Origin: JBGPJM01 sp041485385
GTDB lineage: Bacteria > Planctomycetota > Phycisphaerae > Phycisphaerales > UBA1924
Length of the DNA stretch: 35,327 nucleotides
Reading direction: 5' to 3'
NCBI GenBank assembly: GCA_041485385.1
Contig: JBGPJM010000027.1
Location: 1-35,327 of the forward strand
Positions 26,527 through 33,272 of the stretch are shown in pieces. Numbering within the stretch: the first letter of the stretch is position 1; the number at the start of each line of letters is the position of its first letter. The position numbers were made by a program, and so were the translations under genes. The notes beneath the pieces are model-generated. The model was given only the letters and a program-made list of their open reading frames with translations. It made no database searches and was not told the origin of the DNA.

Positions 26527-27531
26527 ATGCAACACCTCAAACCCAATCCTCGTCCGCAAGGCCCCGGCCCCCGCAGGCTTCGTCTCTGCGCCGTCGCCGC
26601 GGCGGCGATGTGCGCGCCGGCCGCCCTGGCCCAGTCCGTCGGATTCGAGAGCCCGACCTACAGCGGGTCCAGCACAGGCGTGTCCATCAACGGCCAGAAC
26701 GGCTGGTACACCCCCGCCGTCGCGGGGAGCGTCGACGGCCTGGTCATGACCTACGACCAGAACATCCTCGGCCTGGTCGCCAACCCAACCGGCCAGGCCC
26801 AGTTCCTCGGCGAGAAGTCCCAGGGCGGCACCGCCTTCGCGCGCGCCGAGCGCCTGGGAATCACGTTCGGGAACATCACCGTCATCCAGTACGACGCCGC
26901 GGGCTTGTTCAACGGCGCCGCTCCCTCGGCCCAGAACCTCGGCAGCTTCTCGCTGCAGCCCGAGGCGAACACCGCGGCCCCCATGATCAAGACCTACATC
27001 CAGCTGAACACGTGGGTCGATCCCACCAACCCCACCGCATGGAGCGCGGGCTACCTGCCCTACAACGCCGCGGGCGTGCAGTTCGCCCAGCCGGGCGCCT
27101 TCGCGGGCCCGGAATGGCAGAACCTGCTGCTCAACCACTGGTACCGCTTCAGCACCACGGTCGATTTCAACATGAACCAGATCACCTCGGTCAGCATCAC
27201 CGATCTGTCGACCAACACCACCACGACCGCTGCGCCCGTCGACTGGTTCGTCGGCGGCGGGCAGGCCTCCACGCTGGCGCTGCCGACGGGGGTGCGGTTC
27301 TTCTGCGGCGGCGGGGCCGGCAACGTCATGGGCTGGGACAACCTGCTCGTCGGCCCGCCGCCCCCGGCGTGCCCCTGCGACTGGAACCACAGCGGCATCC
27401 TGAACTCGCAGGACTTCTTCGACTTCCTGACGTCGTTCTTCGGGGGCTCGGCCGATTTCAACAACGACGGCATCACCAACAGCCAGGACTTCTTCGATTT
27501 CCTCACGTGCTTCTTCGCCGGCTGCCCGTAA
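26527..27531 (+). CDS. Secreted protein of unknown fold with GC-type dockerin
   Basis: 334 residues. A long basic n-region (MQHLKPNPRPQGPGPRRLRL) and a hydrophobic core lead to APAALAQ, a Sec signal. The ~235-residue mature domain (SVGFESPTYSGSSTG, NQNGW-type NGQNGWYTPAVAG, HWYRFSTTVDFNMNQITSV, GVRFFCGGGAGNVMGWDNL) resembles a concanavalin/LamG-like beta-sandwich by strand pattern, but I cannot name a family. After a Pro linker, two dockerin motifs (DWNHSGILNSQDFFDFL, DFNNDGITNSQDFFDFL) end in CFFAGCP. AAAGGA lies about 8 bases before the ATG. It has its own promoter and a strong terminator, so it is monocistronic. Likely surface or extracellular. Confidence 0.88.
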   Translation: MQHLKPNPRPQGPGPRRLRLCAVAAAAMCAPAALAQSVGFESPTYSGSSTGVSINGQNGWYTPAVAGSVDGLVMTYDQNILGLVANPTGQAQFLGEKSQGGTAFARAERLGITFGNITVIQYDAAGLFNGAAPSAQNLGSFSLQPEANTAAPMIKTYIQLNTWVDPTNPTAWSAGYLPYNAAGVQFAQPGAFAGPEWQNLLLNHWYRFSTTVDFNMNQITSVSITDLSTNTTTTAAPVDWFVGGGQASTLALPTGVRFFCGGGAGNVMGWDNLLVGPPPPACPCDWNHSGILNSQDFFDFLTSFFGGSADFNNDGITNSQDFFDFLTCFFAGCP

Positions 27532-27560
27532 GGTACGCGTTCTTCTCTGCTCTCCGTCGA

Positions 27561-27590
27561 CCGGCGCTCCCTTCGAGCGCCGGTTTTTCT
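27561..27590 (+). terminator. Intrinsic terminator
   Basis: Perfect 9-bp stem CCGGCGCTC/GAGCGCCGG with a 5-base loop, followed by TTTTTCT, 30 bases after the stop of the dockerin-tailed gene. Confidence 0.92.
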
Positions 27591-27602
27591 TTGCGCGCCG
27601 GC

Positions 27603-27941
27603 TCAGGCGGAGACCGGCTCGATGACCACGGCGGTGCCGTAGCAGAGGACCTCGGTGGCGCTGAACTTGGAGGCGACCTCCCCCGCGTCGTAGCGGAGGC
27701 CGACGACGGCGTTGGCCCCCATGGCCTTGGCGTGGTCGAGCATCAACTCGTACGCCTGCTGGCGGGTCTGCTCGCACATCTCGGTGTACGCGCCGATGCG
27801 CCCGCCGATGATCGACTTGAGGCCGCCGACGATCCCCTGCGCAATGGTGGGCGCCCGCACGATGATGCCGCGGACGATCCCGCGGTACTCCCTGATGCGG
27901 TAACCTTCGATGGTGAACGTGGTGGTGACGGGCATGTTCAT
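27603..27941 (-). CDS. YbjQ/UPF0145 family protein
   Basis: 112 residues, full length for the family: TTTFTIEGYRIREYRGIVRG, the GGRIGAYTEMCEQTRQQAYE helix, AKAMGANAVVGLRYDAGEV and a final strand CYGTAVVIEPV. YbjQ-type proteins form beta-rich oligomeric rings. A heavy-metal-binding role has been suggested but is not firmly shown. The ATG (MNMPVTT; a second ATG two codons later is possible) has GGAG about 7-8 bases upstream. Its 5' end is only 11 bases from that of the divergent zinc-ribbon gene as called, so one of the two starts is probably further inside. Cytoplasmic. Confidence 0.92.
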   Translation of the reverse strand: MNMPVTTTFTIEGYRIREYRGIVRGIIVRAPTIAQGIVGGLKSIIGGRIGAYTEMCEQTRQQAYELMLDHAKAMGANAVVGLRYDAGEVASKFSATEVLCYGTAVVIEPVSA

Positions 27942-27952
27942 GGGAATCTCCT

Positions 27953-28543
27953 GTGGAATCGGGCCGGGAGGATAGCACGCGGCGGGAGAACGATGGTGGC
28001 GTGGTGCCGCCGGCGGTCGTGGGCTCCCCGGTGGATCTCCCGCCCGGGCCGCCGGGCGACACCCATCGCTCGGTGACGAACGTGCTCGGCGAGATACCGT
28101 GGTGGCGCCCGAACGCGGGGGACGTGGCGCGCGTGCTGGGGTGGCGGTGGGTGCTCATGGGGCCGGCGATGGTCGTAGGGCTGGGGCTGCCGCTCCTGGC
28201 GCTCTTCGGGCACAGCCCGCTCCTGAAGCTGCTGGCGCCGCTCTCGGTCAAGCTCCTGATCACCGCGTGGGGTGTGATCCTGTCGCTGGCGACCTGGGGA
28301 GTGCAGAAGGTGGTGCGGGCCCGCCGCGACCCGTTCTGCATCCACTGCGGGTACTCGCTGACGGGGCTGGGAGAGTCGGGGACCTGCCCCGAGTGCGGGC
28401 GCGGGTACACCCGCGCACTGATGGAGGAATATCGGAAGGACCCCGACTTCTTCGCGCACCGGCACAAGGTGGTTCGGAAACACCCTGAGGCGACCCCGTT
28501 CGCCGCGGGCGAGGGGAGGACGGCGGACGACGGGACGGGGTGA
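27953..28543 (+). CDS. Membrane protein with a C-terminal zinc ribbon
   Basis: Up to 196 residues. Two hydrophobic helices (VLMGPAMVVGLGLPLLALFG and LIITAWG-type LLITAWGVILSLATWGV) are followed by a zinc ribbon CIHCGYSLTGL...CPECGRGYTR and an acidic-basic tail. The ribbon is of the same type as in 3431-4033, 15357-16196 and 20239-21285, but the exterior domain of the latter two is missing. The GTG at 27953 leaves almost no room for a promoter against the divergent YbjQ gene; an internal start before VTNVLGEIPWW, roughly 40 residues in, is quite possible. It is co-directional with sat, 122 bases upstream. Function unknown. Confidence 0.7.
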   Translation: MESGREDSTRRENDGGVVPPAVVGSPVDLPPGPPGDTHRSVTNVLGEIPWWRPNAGDVARVLGWRWVLMGPAMVVGLGLPLLALFGHSPLLKLLAPLSVKLLITAWGVILSLATWGVQKVVRARRDPFCIHCGYSLTGLGESGTCPECGRGYTRALMEEYRKDPDFFAHRHKVVRKHPEATPFAAGEGRTADDGTG

Positions 28544-28665
28544 CGGCGGAGGACGCGGGAACACGGGGACGCGGGGATACGAGATTGCTCCTATCGTGCC
28601 AATCCGGAATAGGGAGGGGATCGCGACGGGGCGGGATCGCTTGGATCGACTTTGCGGAGGCCGTT

Positions 28666-29868
28666 ATGCAGGGCTTGATATCGCCTCATGGTGGTTCGCT
28701 CGTGAACCGTGTCGCCTCGCCCGATCGCGCGGCAGAGCTGAAGCGCGAGGCCGCGGGGCTGGTGCGACTGAACCTCAGCGCGAAGCAGTCGTGCGACCTG
28801 GAGATGATCGGCATCGGTGCGTTCAGCCCGCTGGTGGGGTTCATGGGGCCTAAGGATTTCGGGCGGGTGTGCGGGGAGATGCGCCTGGCCGAAGCGGCCG
28901 ACGCTTCCGGCGCCCGCGCCGGCAAGGGAGGATGGGTCTGGCCCATCCCCATCCTGCTCAGTGTCGCCAAGGACAACCCGCCGAAGGTCGGCCATCGCGT
29001 CGCCCTGCATGCACCCGGCGGCGTGCTGCAAGGCGTGATGGACGTGCGCGAGGTCTTCCTCCACGACAAGAAGATGGAGATCCCGGCCGTCTTCCGCACC
29101 GAGGACGCGGCCCACCCGGGCGTCAAGGGCGTCCTTGACGAGGGCGACGTCTGCCTCGCCGGGCCCGTCGAGGTCGTCACCGTCTGCGTCGATCCGACCG
29201 GTCCCGAGGCCTTCCTCGACTACCGCTTCACGCCCGCCCAGACCCGCGAGCGCTTCACCCAGCGCGGCTGGAAGACGGTGGCCGCGTTCCAGACGCGCAA
29301 CCCCATCCACCGCGCCCACGAGTACCTCTGCAAGGTGGCGCAGGAGATCTGCGACGGCCTGCTGATCCACCCGCTGGTCGGGGAGACCAAGCCCGGCGAT
29401 GTTCCCGCGGCGGTCCGCATGGAGTGCTACCGCACGCTCATCGACAACTACTTCGTCCCGGAGCGCACCATGCTGAGCGTCATGCCCGGCGCCATGCGGT
29501 ACGCCGGGCCGCGCGAGGCCGTGCTGCACTCGATCATCCGCAAGAACTACGGGTGCACGCACTTCATCGTGGGGCGGGACCATGCGGGGGTGGGCACCTA
29601 CTACGGCAGCTACGACGCGCAGAAGCTCTTCGACGAGTTCGAGCCGGGGGAGATGGGGATCGAGCCCCTCAAGTTCGAGCACGCCGCGTACAGCAAGCGG
29701 GCGCAGGGGATGGTGAGCCCGAAGACATTCCCGAAGATCGAGGGGGACCAGGTGAACCTCTCGGGCACGGCGGTGCGCGACATGCTGGCCAAGGGGGAGC
29801 GGCCGCCGGTGGAGTTCTCGAGGCCGGAGGTGGCGGATGTGTTGATCCGGTGGGCGAAGGGGCGGTGA
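28666..29868 (+). CDS. sat: Sulfate adenylyltransferase (ATP sulfurylase)
   Basis: 400 residues, the usual size of the monofunctional homo-oligomeric enzyme. It makes APS and pyrophosphate from ATP and sulfate. Key motifs: QTRNPIHRAHEYLC (active site, with the HxxH-like RAHE), GRDHAGVGTYYGSYDAQ, PLVGETKPGDVPA and MRYAGPREAVLH. The C-terminus (SGTAVRDMLAKGERPP) is the Sat domain ending, with no fused APS kinase. GGAGG lies 6 bases before the ATG. Its partner cysC is 2.3 kb away on the opposite strand, so the two are separately transcribed. With CysC and the bisphosphate nucleotidase it completes sulfate activation to PAPS and PAP clearance. No CysH, CysI or CysDN is visible. Confidence 0.96.
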   Translation: MQGLISPHGGSLVNRVASPDRAAELKREAAGLVRLNLSAKQSCDLEMIGIGAFSPLVGFMGPKDFGRVCGEMRLAEAADASGARAGKGGWVWPIPILLSVAKDNPPKVGHRVALHAPGGVLQGVMDVREVFLHDKKMEIPAVFRTEDAAHPGVKGVLDEGDVCLAGPVEVVTVCVDPTGPEAFLDYRFTPAQTRERFTQRGWKTVAAFQTRNPIHRAHEYLCKVAQEICDGLLIHPLVGETKPGDVPAAVRMECYRTLIDNYFVPERTMLSVMPGAMRYAGPREAVLHSIIRKNYGCTHFIVGRDHAGVGTYYGSYDAQKLFDEFEPGEMGIEPLKFEHAAYSKRAQGMVSPKTFPKIEGDQVNLSGTAVRDMLAKGERPPVEFSRPEVADVLIRWAKGR

Positions 29869-30006
29869 TGTGGGATGGGGGATATGGGGGATGGCGGATA
29901 CACGTTCACAGAATGCACATCCGCCCGGCGCAGCCCAAGCCGCTCCCGCCCGACGCCCCGCCCGTTGGCCCACGTTGGCCCGTGGGCGGCCCGCCGCGGG
30001 CGCCCC

Positions 30007-30276
30007 GTGGCGCGTAGCCCCCTGCACCGCCGTCTGGCCAGGCTGGAGACGCAGCAGGCCGCCGCCGGTCGCGGCGGCCCGTGCCCCGAGTGCGGGCACG
30101 ACCCGAGCTACACCGGCCCGATCCGTTCCACGGTGAATCTGCCCCGCGTTATCGGCGAGCCCGACGACCCGGGCGACGACCCGTCGAAGGACATCTGCTC
30201 GACCCGCGGGTGGAAGCGGGTGTGGCGGATCCCCTCGCCCAGGCTCATGGGCCGGGAGGACGGCCCGAATCCATAA
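30007..30276 (+). CDS. Small zinc-knuckle-like protein, possibly decayed
   Basis: 89 residues from GTG 30007; the frame is open back to 29875, but that part looks non-coding. It starts SPLHRRLARLETQQAA (short coiled coil), then CPECGHDPSYTGPIRSTVNL, then a segment KDICSTRGWKRVWRIPSPRL. In a complete zinc-binding protein the second segment would be expected to hold another CxxC; here only one Cys remains. It may therefore be a small planctomycete protein with an incomplete ribbon, or a gene losing its metal site. The start is uncertain and no ribosome site is convincing. Confidence 0.4.
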   Translation: MARSPLHRRLARLETQQAAAGRGGPCPECGHDPSYTGPIRSTVNLPRVIGEPDDPGDDPSKDICSTRGWKRVWRIPSPRLMGREDGPNP

Positions 30277-30325
30277 TGGCGGCGATACGGTGCGGGGCCA
30301 GCGGCCCGGCACATCTCAGCTGGAG

Positions 30326-30351
30326 AAAAAAAGCGCCGCGTCGCGGCCGCT
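30326..30351 (-). terminator. Intrinsic terminator for the small minus-strand gene
   Basis: Read on the minus strand: AGCGGCCGC, loop GAC, GCGGCGCT (8 pairs with one bulged G), then seven Ts. It lies about 100 bases after the stop of the gene at 30455-30706. Confidence 0.6.
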
Positions 30352-30454
30352 CGGCGTGCGAGCGGAAACGCAGTTCGGAGAGCGCAACACAACTCGGCGG
30401 AGCGGGACAAACACACCCGCTCCCGCCCCGAAGCACCGCGCCGCGGCGACTCGT

Positions 30455-30706
30455 TCAGCCGGCGTATCCAAACCCACCGATGCCAACACACTCTCGTCCG
30501 CGCGCGTCGGCGTCAGCGTTGGACAACTCCCGCTCGCACAGCAGCCAGTTGCACACGGCCTCGCCGCCGTGTTCCTCCCAATAGAAGAATGCCGCCGACG
30601 TGATCGACGCGTGGGAAGGCGGCGCCGTCGGCCCGCCGATTCCCGTACTGCCCCGCGCCCGCGGTCGCGCGACGGACCAACTCGCCCGAGAATCCTGGTA
30701 TCCCAT
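30455..30706 (-). CDS. Small protein with DUF2934-like motif
   Basis: 83 residues. The core, SITSAAFFYWEEHGGEAVCN followed by WLLCEREL, resembles the DUF2934 pattern (Ala-rich helix, Tyr-Trp/Glu, Gly, then W..AE.EL), a short domain of unknown function common in environmental bacteria. The ATG has GAGGAG 6 bases upstream, and a terminator follows downstream; both argue that it is real despite its size. Third-position G/C is high through the core. An earlier ATG at 30778 would add a polar leader without ribosome-site support. The C-terminal GFGYAG end is encoded by a string that recurs near 32020-32040 (see findings). Confidence 0.55.
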   Translation of the reverse strand: MGYQDSRASWSVARPRARGSTGIGGPTAPPSHASITSAAFFYWEEHGGEAVCNWLLCERELSNADADARGRECVGIGGFGYAG

Positions 30707-30995
30707 GACCGACTCCTCGGCCTTCGGCCCATGATGGCTCGAAGGGGAAGGCGGCCAACGAGTCATGGCTTCATCCATTCTCAGCGTACACCCCAGCCGC
30801 CTGATCGTCGCCGCGATTCCCGACGGATTGCGCGAGATCGCAGGTGCGGCTCTCGAAAGGCACGCGGCGTCTCCCCCATATGCGGCATGGCGTCGGCGCG
30901 GCGCTGAGGGTTACCCTTTTTGAGCGGAAGGCGGCTGACATGACCCAGGAGTTCGGGTACTGTGCTGACGGGCGCCGAGGGGCATGGAGACTCCG

Positions 30996-31625
30996 ATGCT
31001 CAGAGCGATCGTGGGCGGCGTCGTGGGCGGGGTCCTGGGCGCGGCCGGATGGGCGGCCCTGGCGTACTACGCCAGCTTCCACCATACCTCGACCGCGATC
31101 GCGATCGGCGGCCTTGTCGGCTTCTGCGCCGCGAAGGCGTCTGGCGGGGTGTCGGGCGCGAAGGTCGGCCTGATCGCCGCGATCATCGCGCTGGCGGCGG
31201 TGCTCGGTGGAAAGTACGCGGCCGTGCGCCTGTCGGTGCACAACCGCCTGGTGGCGCCCGGGTCGGCCATCCCGGTTACGGACCCGATGCTCAAGATGAT
31301 GATCGCCGACGGGGTGGCGGGCGAGTTCGAGTCGGCGGGCAGAGCGCTGGCGTGGCCGCCGGGCATGTCCGTCGGTGTCGCGGACAAACCTCAGGACTAC
31401 CCGCCGGAGGTGTGGACCGAGGCCGTGCGCCGGTGGGACGCGATGACGCCGATGGCGCAGGAAGCGATGCGGGACCAGAAGCGTGCGGCCATCAAGGCCC
31501 TCGTCGAGGACGTTGGAAAGGACGTGGTCTGGCAGAAGTTCAAGCAGTCGTTCAAAACCATGGATGTGCTGATGATCGCCGCCGCGGTAATCGGCGCGTT
31601 CGCGGTCGCGACCGTGAGCAGGTGA
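30996..31625 (+). CDS. Hypothetical membrane protein
   Basis: 209 residues. Three N-terminal hydrophobic segments rich in Gly/Ala (IVGGVVGGVLGAAGWAALAY, AIAIGGLVGFCAAKAS, VGLIAAIIALAAVLGG) are followed by a ~110-residue soluble region (DPMLKMMIADGVAGEFESAG, PPEVWTEAVRRWDAMTPMAQ, KRAAIKALVEDVGKDVVW) and a C-terminal helix (VLMIAAAVIGAFAVATV). Four crossings would put the soluble part on one side between helices 3 and 4. GGAG lies 6 bases before this ATG, so I prefer it to the ATG at 30984. I recognise no family. It stands alone on the plus strand. Confidence 0.75.
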   Translation: MLRAIVGGVVGGVLGAAGWAALAYYASFHHTSTAIAIGGLVGFCAAKASGGVSGAKVGLIAAIIALAAVLGGKYAAVRLSVHNRLVAPGSAIPVTDPMLKMMIADGVAGEFESAGRALAWPPGMSVGVADKPQDYPPEVWTEAVRRWDAMTPMAQEAMRDQKRAAIKALVEDVGKDVVWQKFKQSFKTMDVLMIAAAVIGAFAVATVSR

Positions 31626-32309
31626 TGTCCCGTGGTGGAGGCGATCAGGGGGAGGACTGGGCGGCGCGCACCCAGCCCATTATCAGCGACCCTGCCTTGC
31701 GCCTTTAGCTTTCTGCCTTTGGTTCCCGGCCTCTCCGGCCCGCGAACCCTGTCACTCAGGCAGCAGCCCTGCGCAAAAAACAGCGGCGCGCGACGATCCG
31801 CGACAAACTGCCCGCAAGCAACGCCGAAAGACTCCGCGCGACGGTCGCTGACCGGGTTGTCAGGGTGGGACAGCGCCCGGGTTTGTTTGTGCGCGCGGCG
31901 AGGAATCGGCGTCCGGTCTGGCGGTGCATCTGGTGGTGCACGGCCTCAGCCTCTCCGTCCTGCAAGGCAGGGCGTGGACCGTTCTCGAATACGTGGTGTT
32001 CTGTGCCCCATCGGGCGGGGGAACCGGCGTAACCAAACCCCCTTGCGGGCAGAACGGGATGGTCCGCGTGCGCGGCCTCGGCGCGTACGCGGCGGTCGTG
32101 AACGTGATGCGGTGCCCGAGGCATGGGGGAAGGTAACGGCCGGCGCGCGCGAGTCAAAGGCGCGCGCGGGCGCTGCCGCGGAGTCTCCGTCACTCGGTGC
32201 GATCAGGTGCGCGGCAAGGCAGTTCGGGGCATCGCCGTGCGTAGGCGAAGATTCTTGTCAGAATCTGACCGTCGCCGCGCGGACTTCCGGAAACAGGTAG
32301 AATGGCGCC
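31626..32309. other. Gene-poor stretch
   Basis: Several frames stay open because of the base composition, but none combines a start, ribosome site and protein-like sequence. A minus-strand frame across 31756-32193 ends near a T6 run and could be a decayed gene. The string CCGGCGTAACCAAACCC near 32022-32040 recurs with one change near 30460-30476. Confidence 0.4.
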
Positions 32310-32759
32310 ATGGCAAAGCGGAAGAAGCGTCGCGGCGGCAAGCTCGCACGGATCTCGGTGACGGACCTCAACGCCGAACTGGCCCGTCGGCGCGGCCAGG
32401 TCGTTGAACTCAAGCGCCACCACGACGCGCTGGCCGCGGAACTGGACGGCCTCCGTGCCGACCTGGAGGCCCTCGGCTCGCCCAACGGCGCCGTGCCCCG
32501 AGCGGGCGGGCGTGGCGGCCGCCGTCGCGGCCCCGGCGCCCCGCGCGGGCGGCGGATGCCCAAGAACAAGGTGAAGCTCCCGGACGCCTTGGCGGCGGTC
32601 CTGAAGGGCAAGACCATGTCCGTGGCCGAGGCGGGCGCGGCGGTGCGGAGGGCCGGCTACAAGACCAACGCGAAGAACTTCGGCGCGGTGGTGGGCTTCG
32701 CGCTGACGCAGAGCGGCAAGTTCAGACGGGTGGCGCGGGGGCGGTACACTGCGAAGTGA
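32310..32759 (+). CDS. Basic protein: coiled coil plus winged-helix-like (HB1/H1-type) domain
   Basis: 149 residues, strongly basic. Residues 1-55 start MAKRKKRRGGKLARISVTDL and continue as a heptad-like helix (LNAELARRRGQVVELKRHHD). A Gly/Arg linker (GGRGGRRRGPGAPRGRR) follows. The last ~60 residues (LPDALAAVLKGKTMSVAEAG, RRAGYKTNAKNFGAVVGFAL, FRRVARGRYTAK) have the pattern of HB1/HARE or H1-like winged helices: Leu-x-Ala-Leu, a 'msv.Ea...v...GY.t...nF..vV...L' core and a terminal RG.Y. It is probably a nucleoid- or DNA-binding protein. This is inferred from pattern and charge. It lies 11 bases before the next gene, suggesting an operon. Confidence 0.8.
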   Translation: MAKRKKRRGGKLARISVTDLNAELARRRGQVVELKRHHDALAAELDGLRADLEALGSPNGAVPRAGGRGGRRRGPGAPRGRRMPKNKVKLPDALAAVLKGKTMSVAEAGAAVRRAGYKTNAKNFGAVVGFALTQSGKFRRVARGRYTAK

Positions 32760-32769
32760 ACCGAGTGCA

Positions 32770-33237
32770 ATGGACATCGCCCATCTGCCCATCTATTGGC
32801 GCTCGGCGACCCAACACCACAAGGTGTTCGAGAAGAAGCGGGCCCGCGCGGTGGAGAAGGCCCGTGCCTGGGGTCCGGAGTATGCCGAAAAGGTGGCGCG
32901 GCGTGATCCGGACGGGTGGTATCCGTGGATGTACAACGATGTGGTCGGGTGGATCAAGTTGTCTGTGGATCGCGGTCTTTTCGAGTTCGGGATCTATCTG
33001 AAAAAAGAGGCCGGCAGGCGAAGCCGAAGCCGATCGGCGGACATCACTGTCTACGACGCCAGCGCGACGAAGGTCTACGGGAGCCAATACGAGTCAAGCG
33101 CGGAGATCGCGAAGGCCGTTGCCGAAGCTCTTGATGGGCTCTGCGAGGAGGTGCCACTGAAGGGGTGCACGATTCCTCGTGACGACTTCCAGCGGTGGTC
33201 GCGATTCGTGGACTGGCTGGCTGTCCGAGATGCCTGA
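32770..33237 (+). CDS. Hypothetical protein
   Basis: 155 residues, soluble, no signal peptide. It is rich in aromatic residues in the first half (HLPIYWRSATQHHKVFEKKR, DPDGWYPWMYNDVVGWIKLS) and ends with a helix and a Trp pair (DDFQRWSRFVDWLAVRDA). The middle (GLFEFGIYLKKEAGRRSRSR) contains a short Arg/Ser stretch. I recognise no family or catalytic motif. It follows the basic DNA-binding-like protein after 10 bases in the same direction, so the two are probably co-transcribed. The GC bias at third positions is lower than in lysS or clpB, which may mean recent acquisition or weak expression. It is convergent with the FG-GAP protein. Confidence 0.7.
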   Translation: MDIAHLPIYWRSATQHHKVFEKKRARAVEKARAWGPEYAEKVARRDPDGWYPWMYNDVVGWIKLSVDRGLFEFGIYLKKEAGRRSRSRSADITVYDASATKVYGSQYESSAEIAKAVAEALDGLCEEVPLKGCTIPRDDFQRWSRFVDWLAVRDA

Positions 33238-33272
33238 GATGTGGGCTACGTTCCCGTGGAATACCGCGACCG

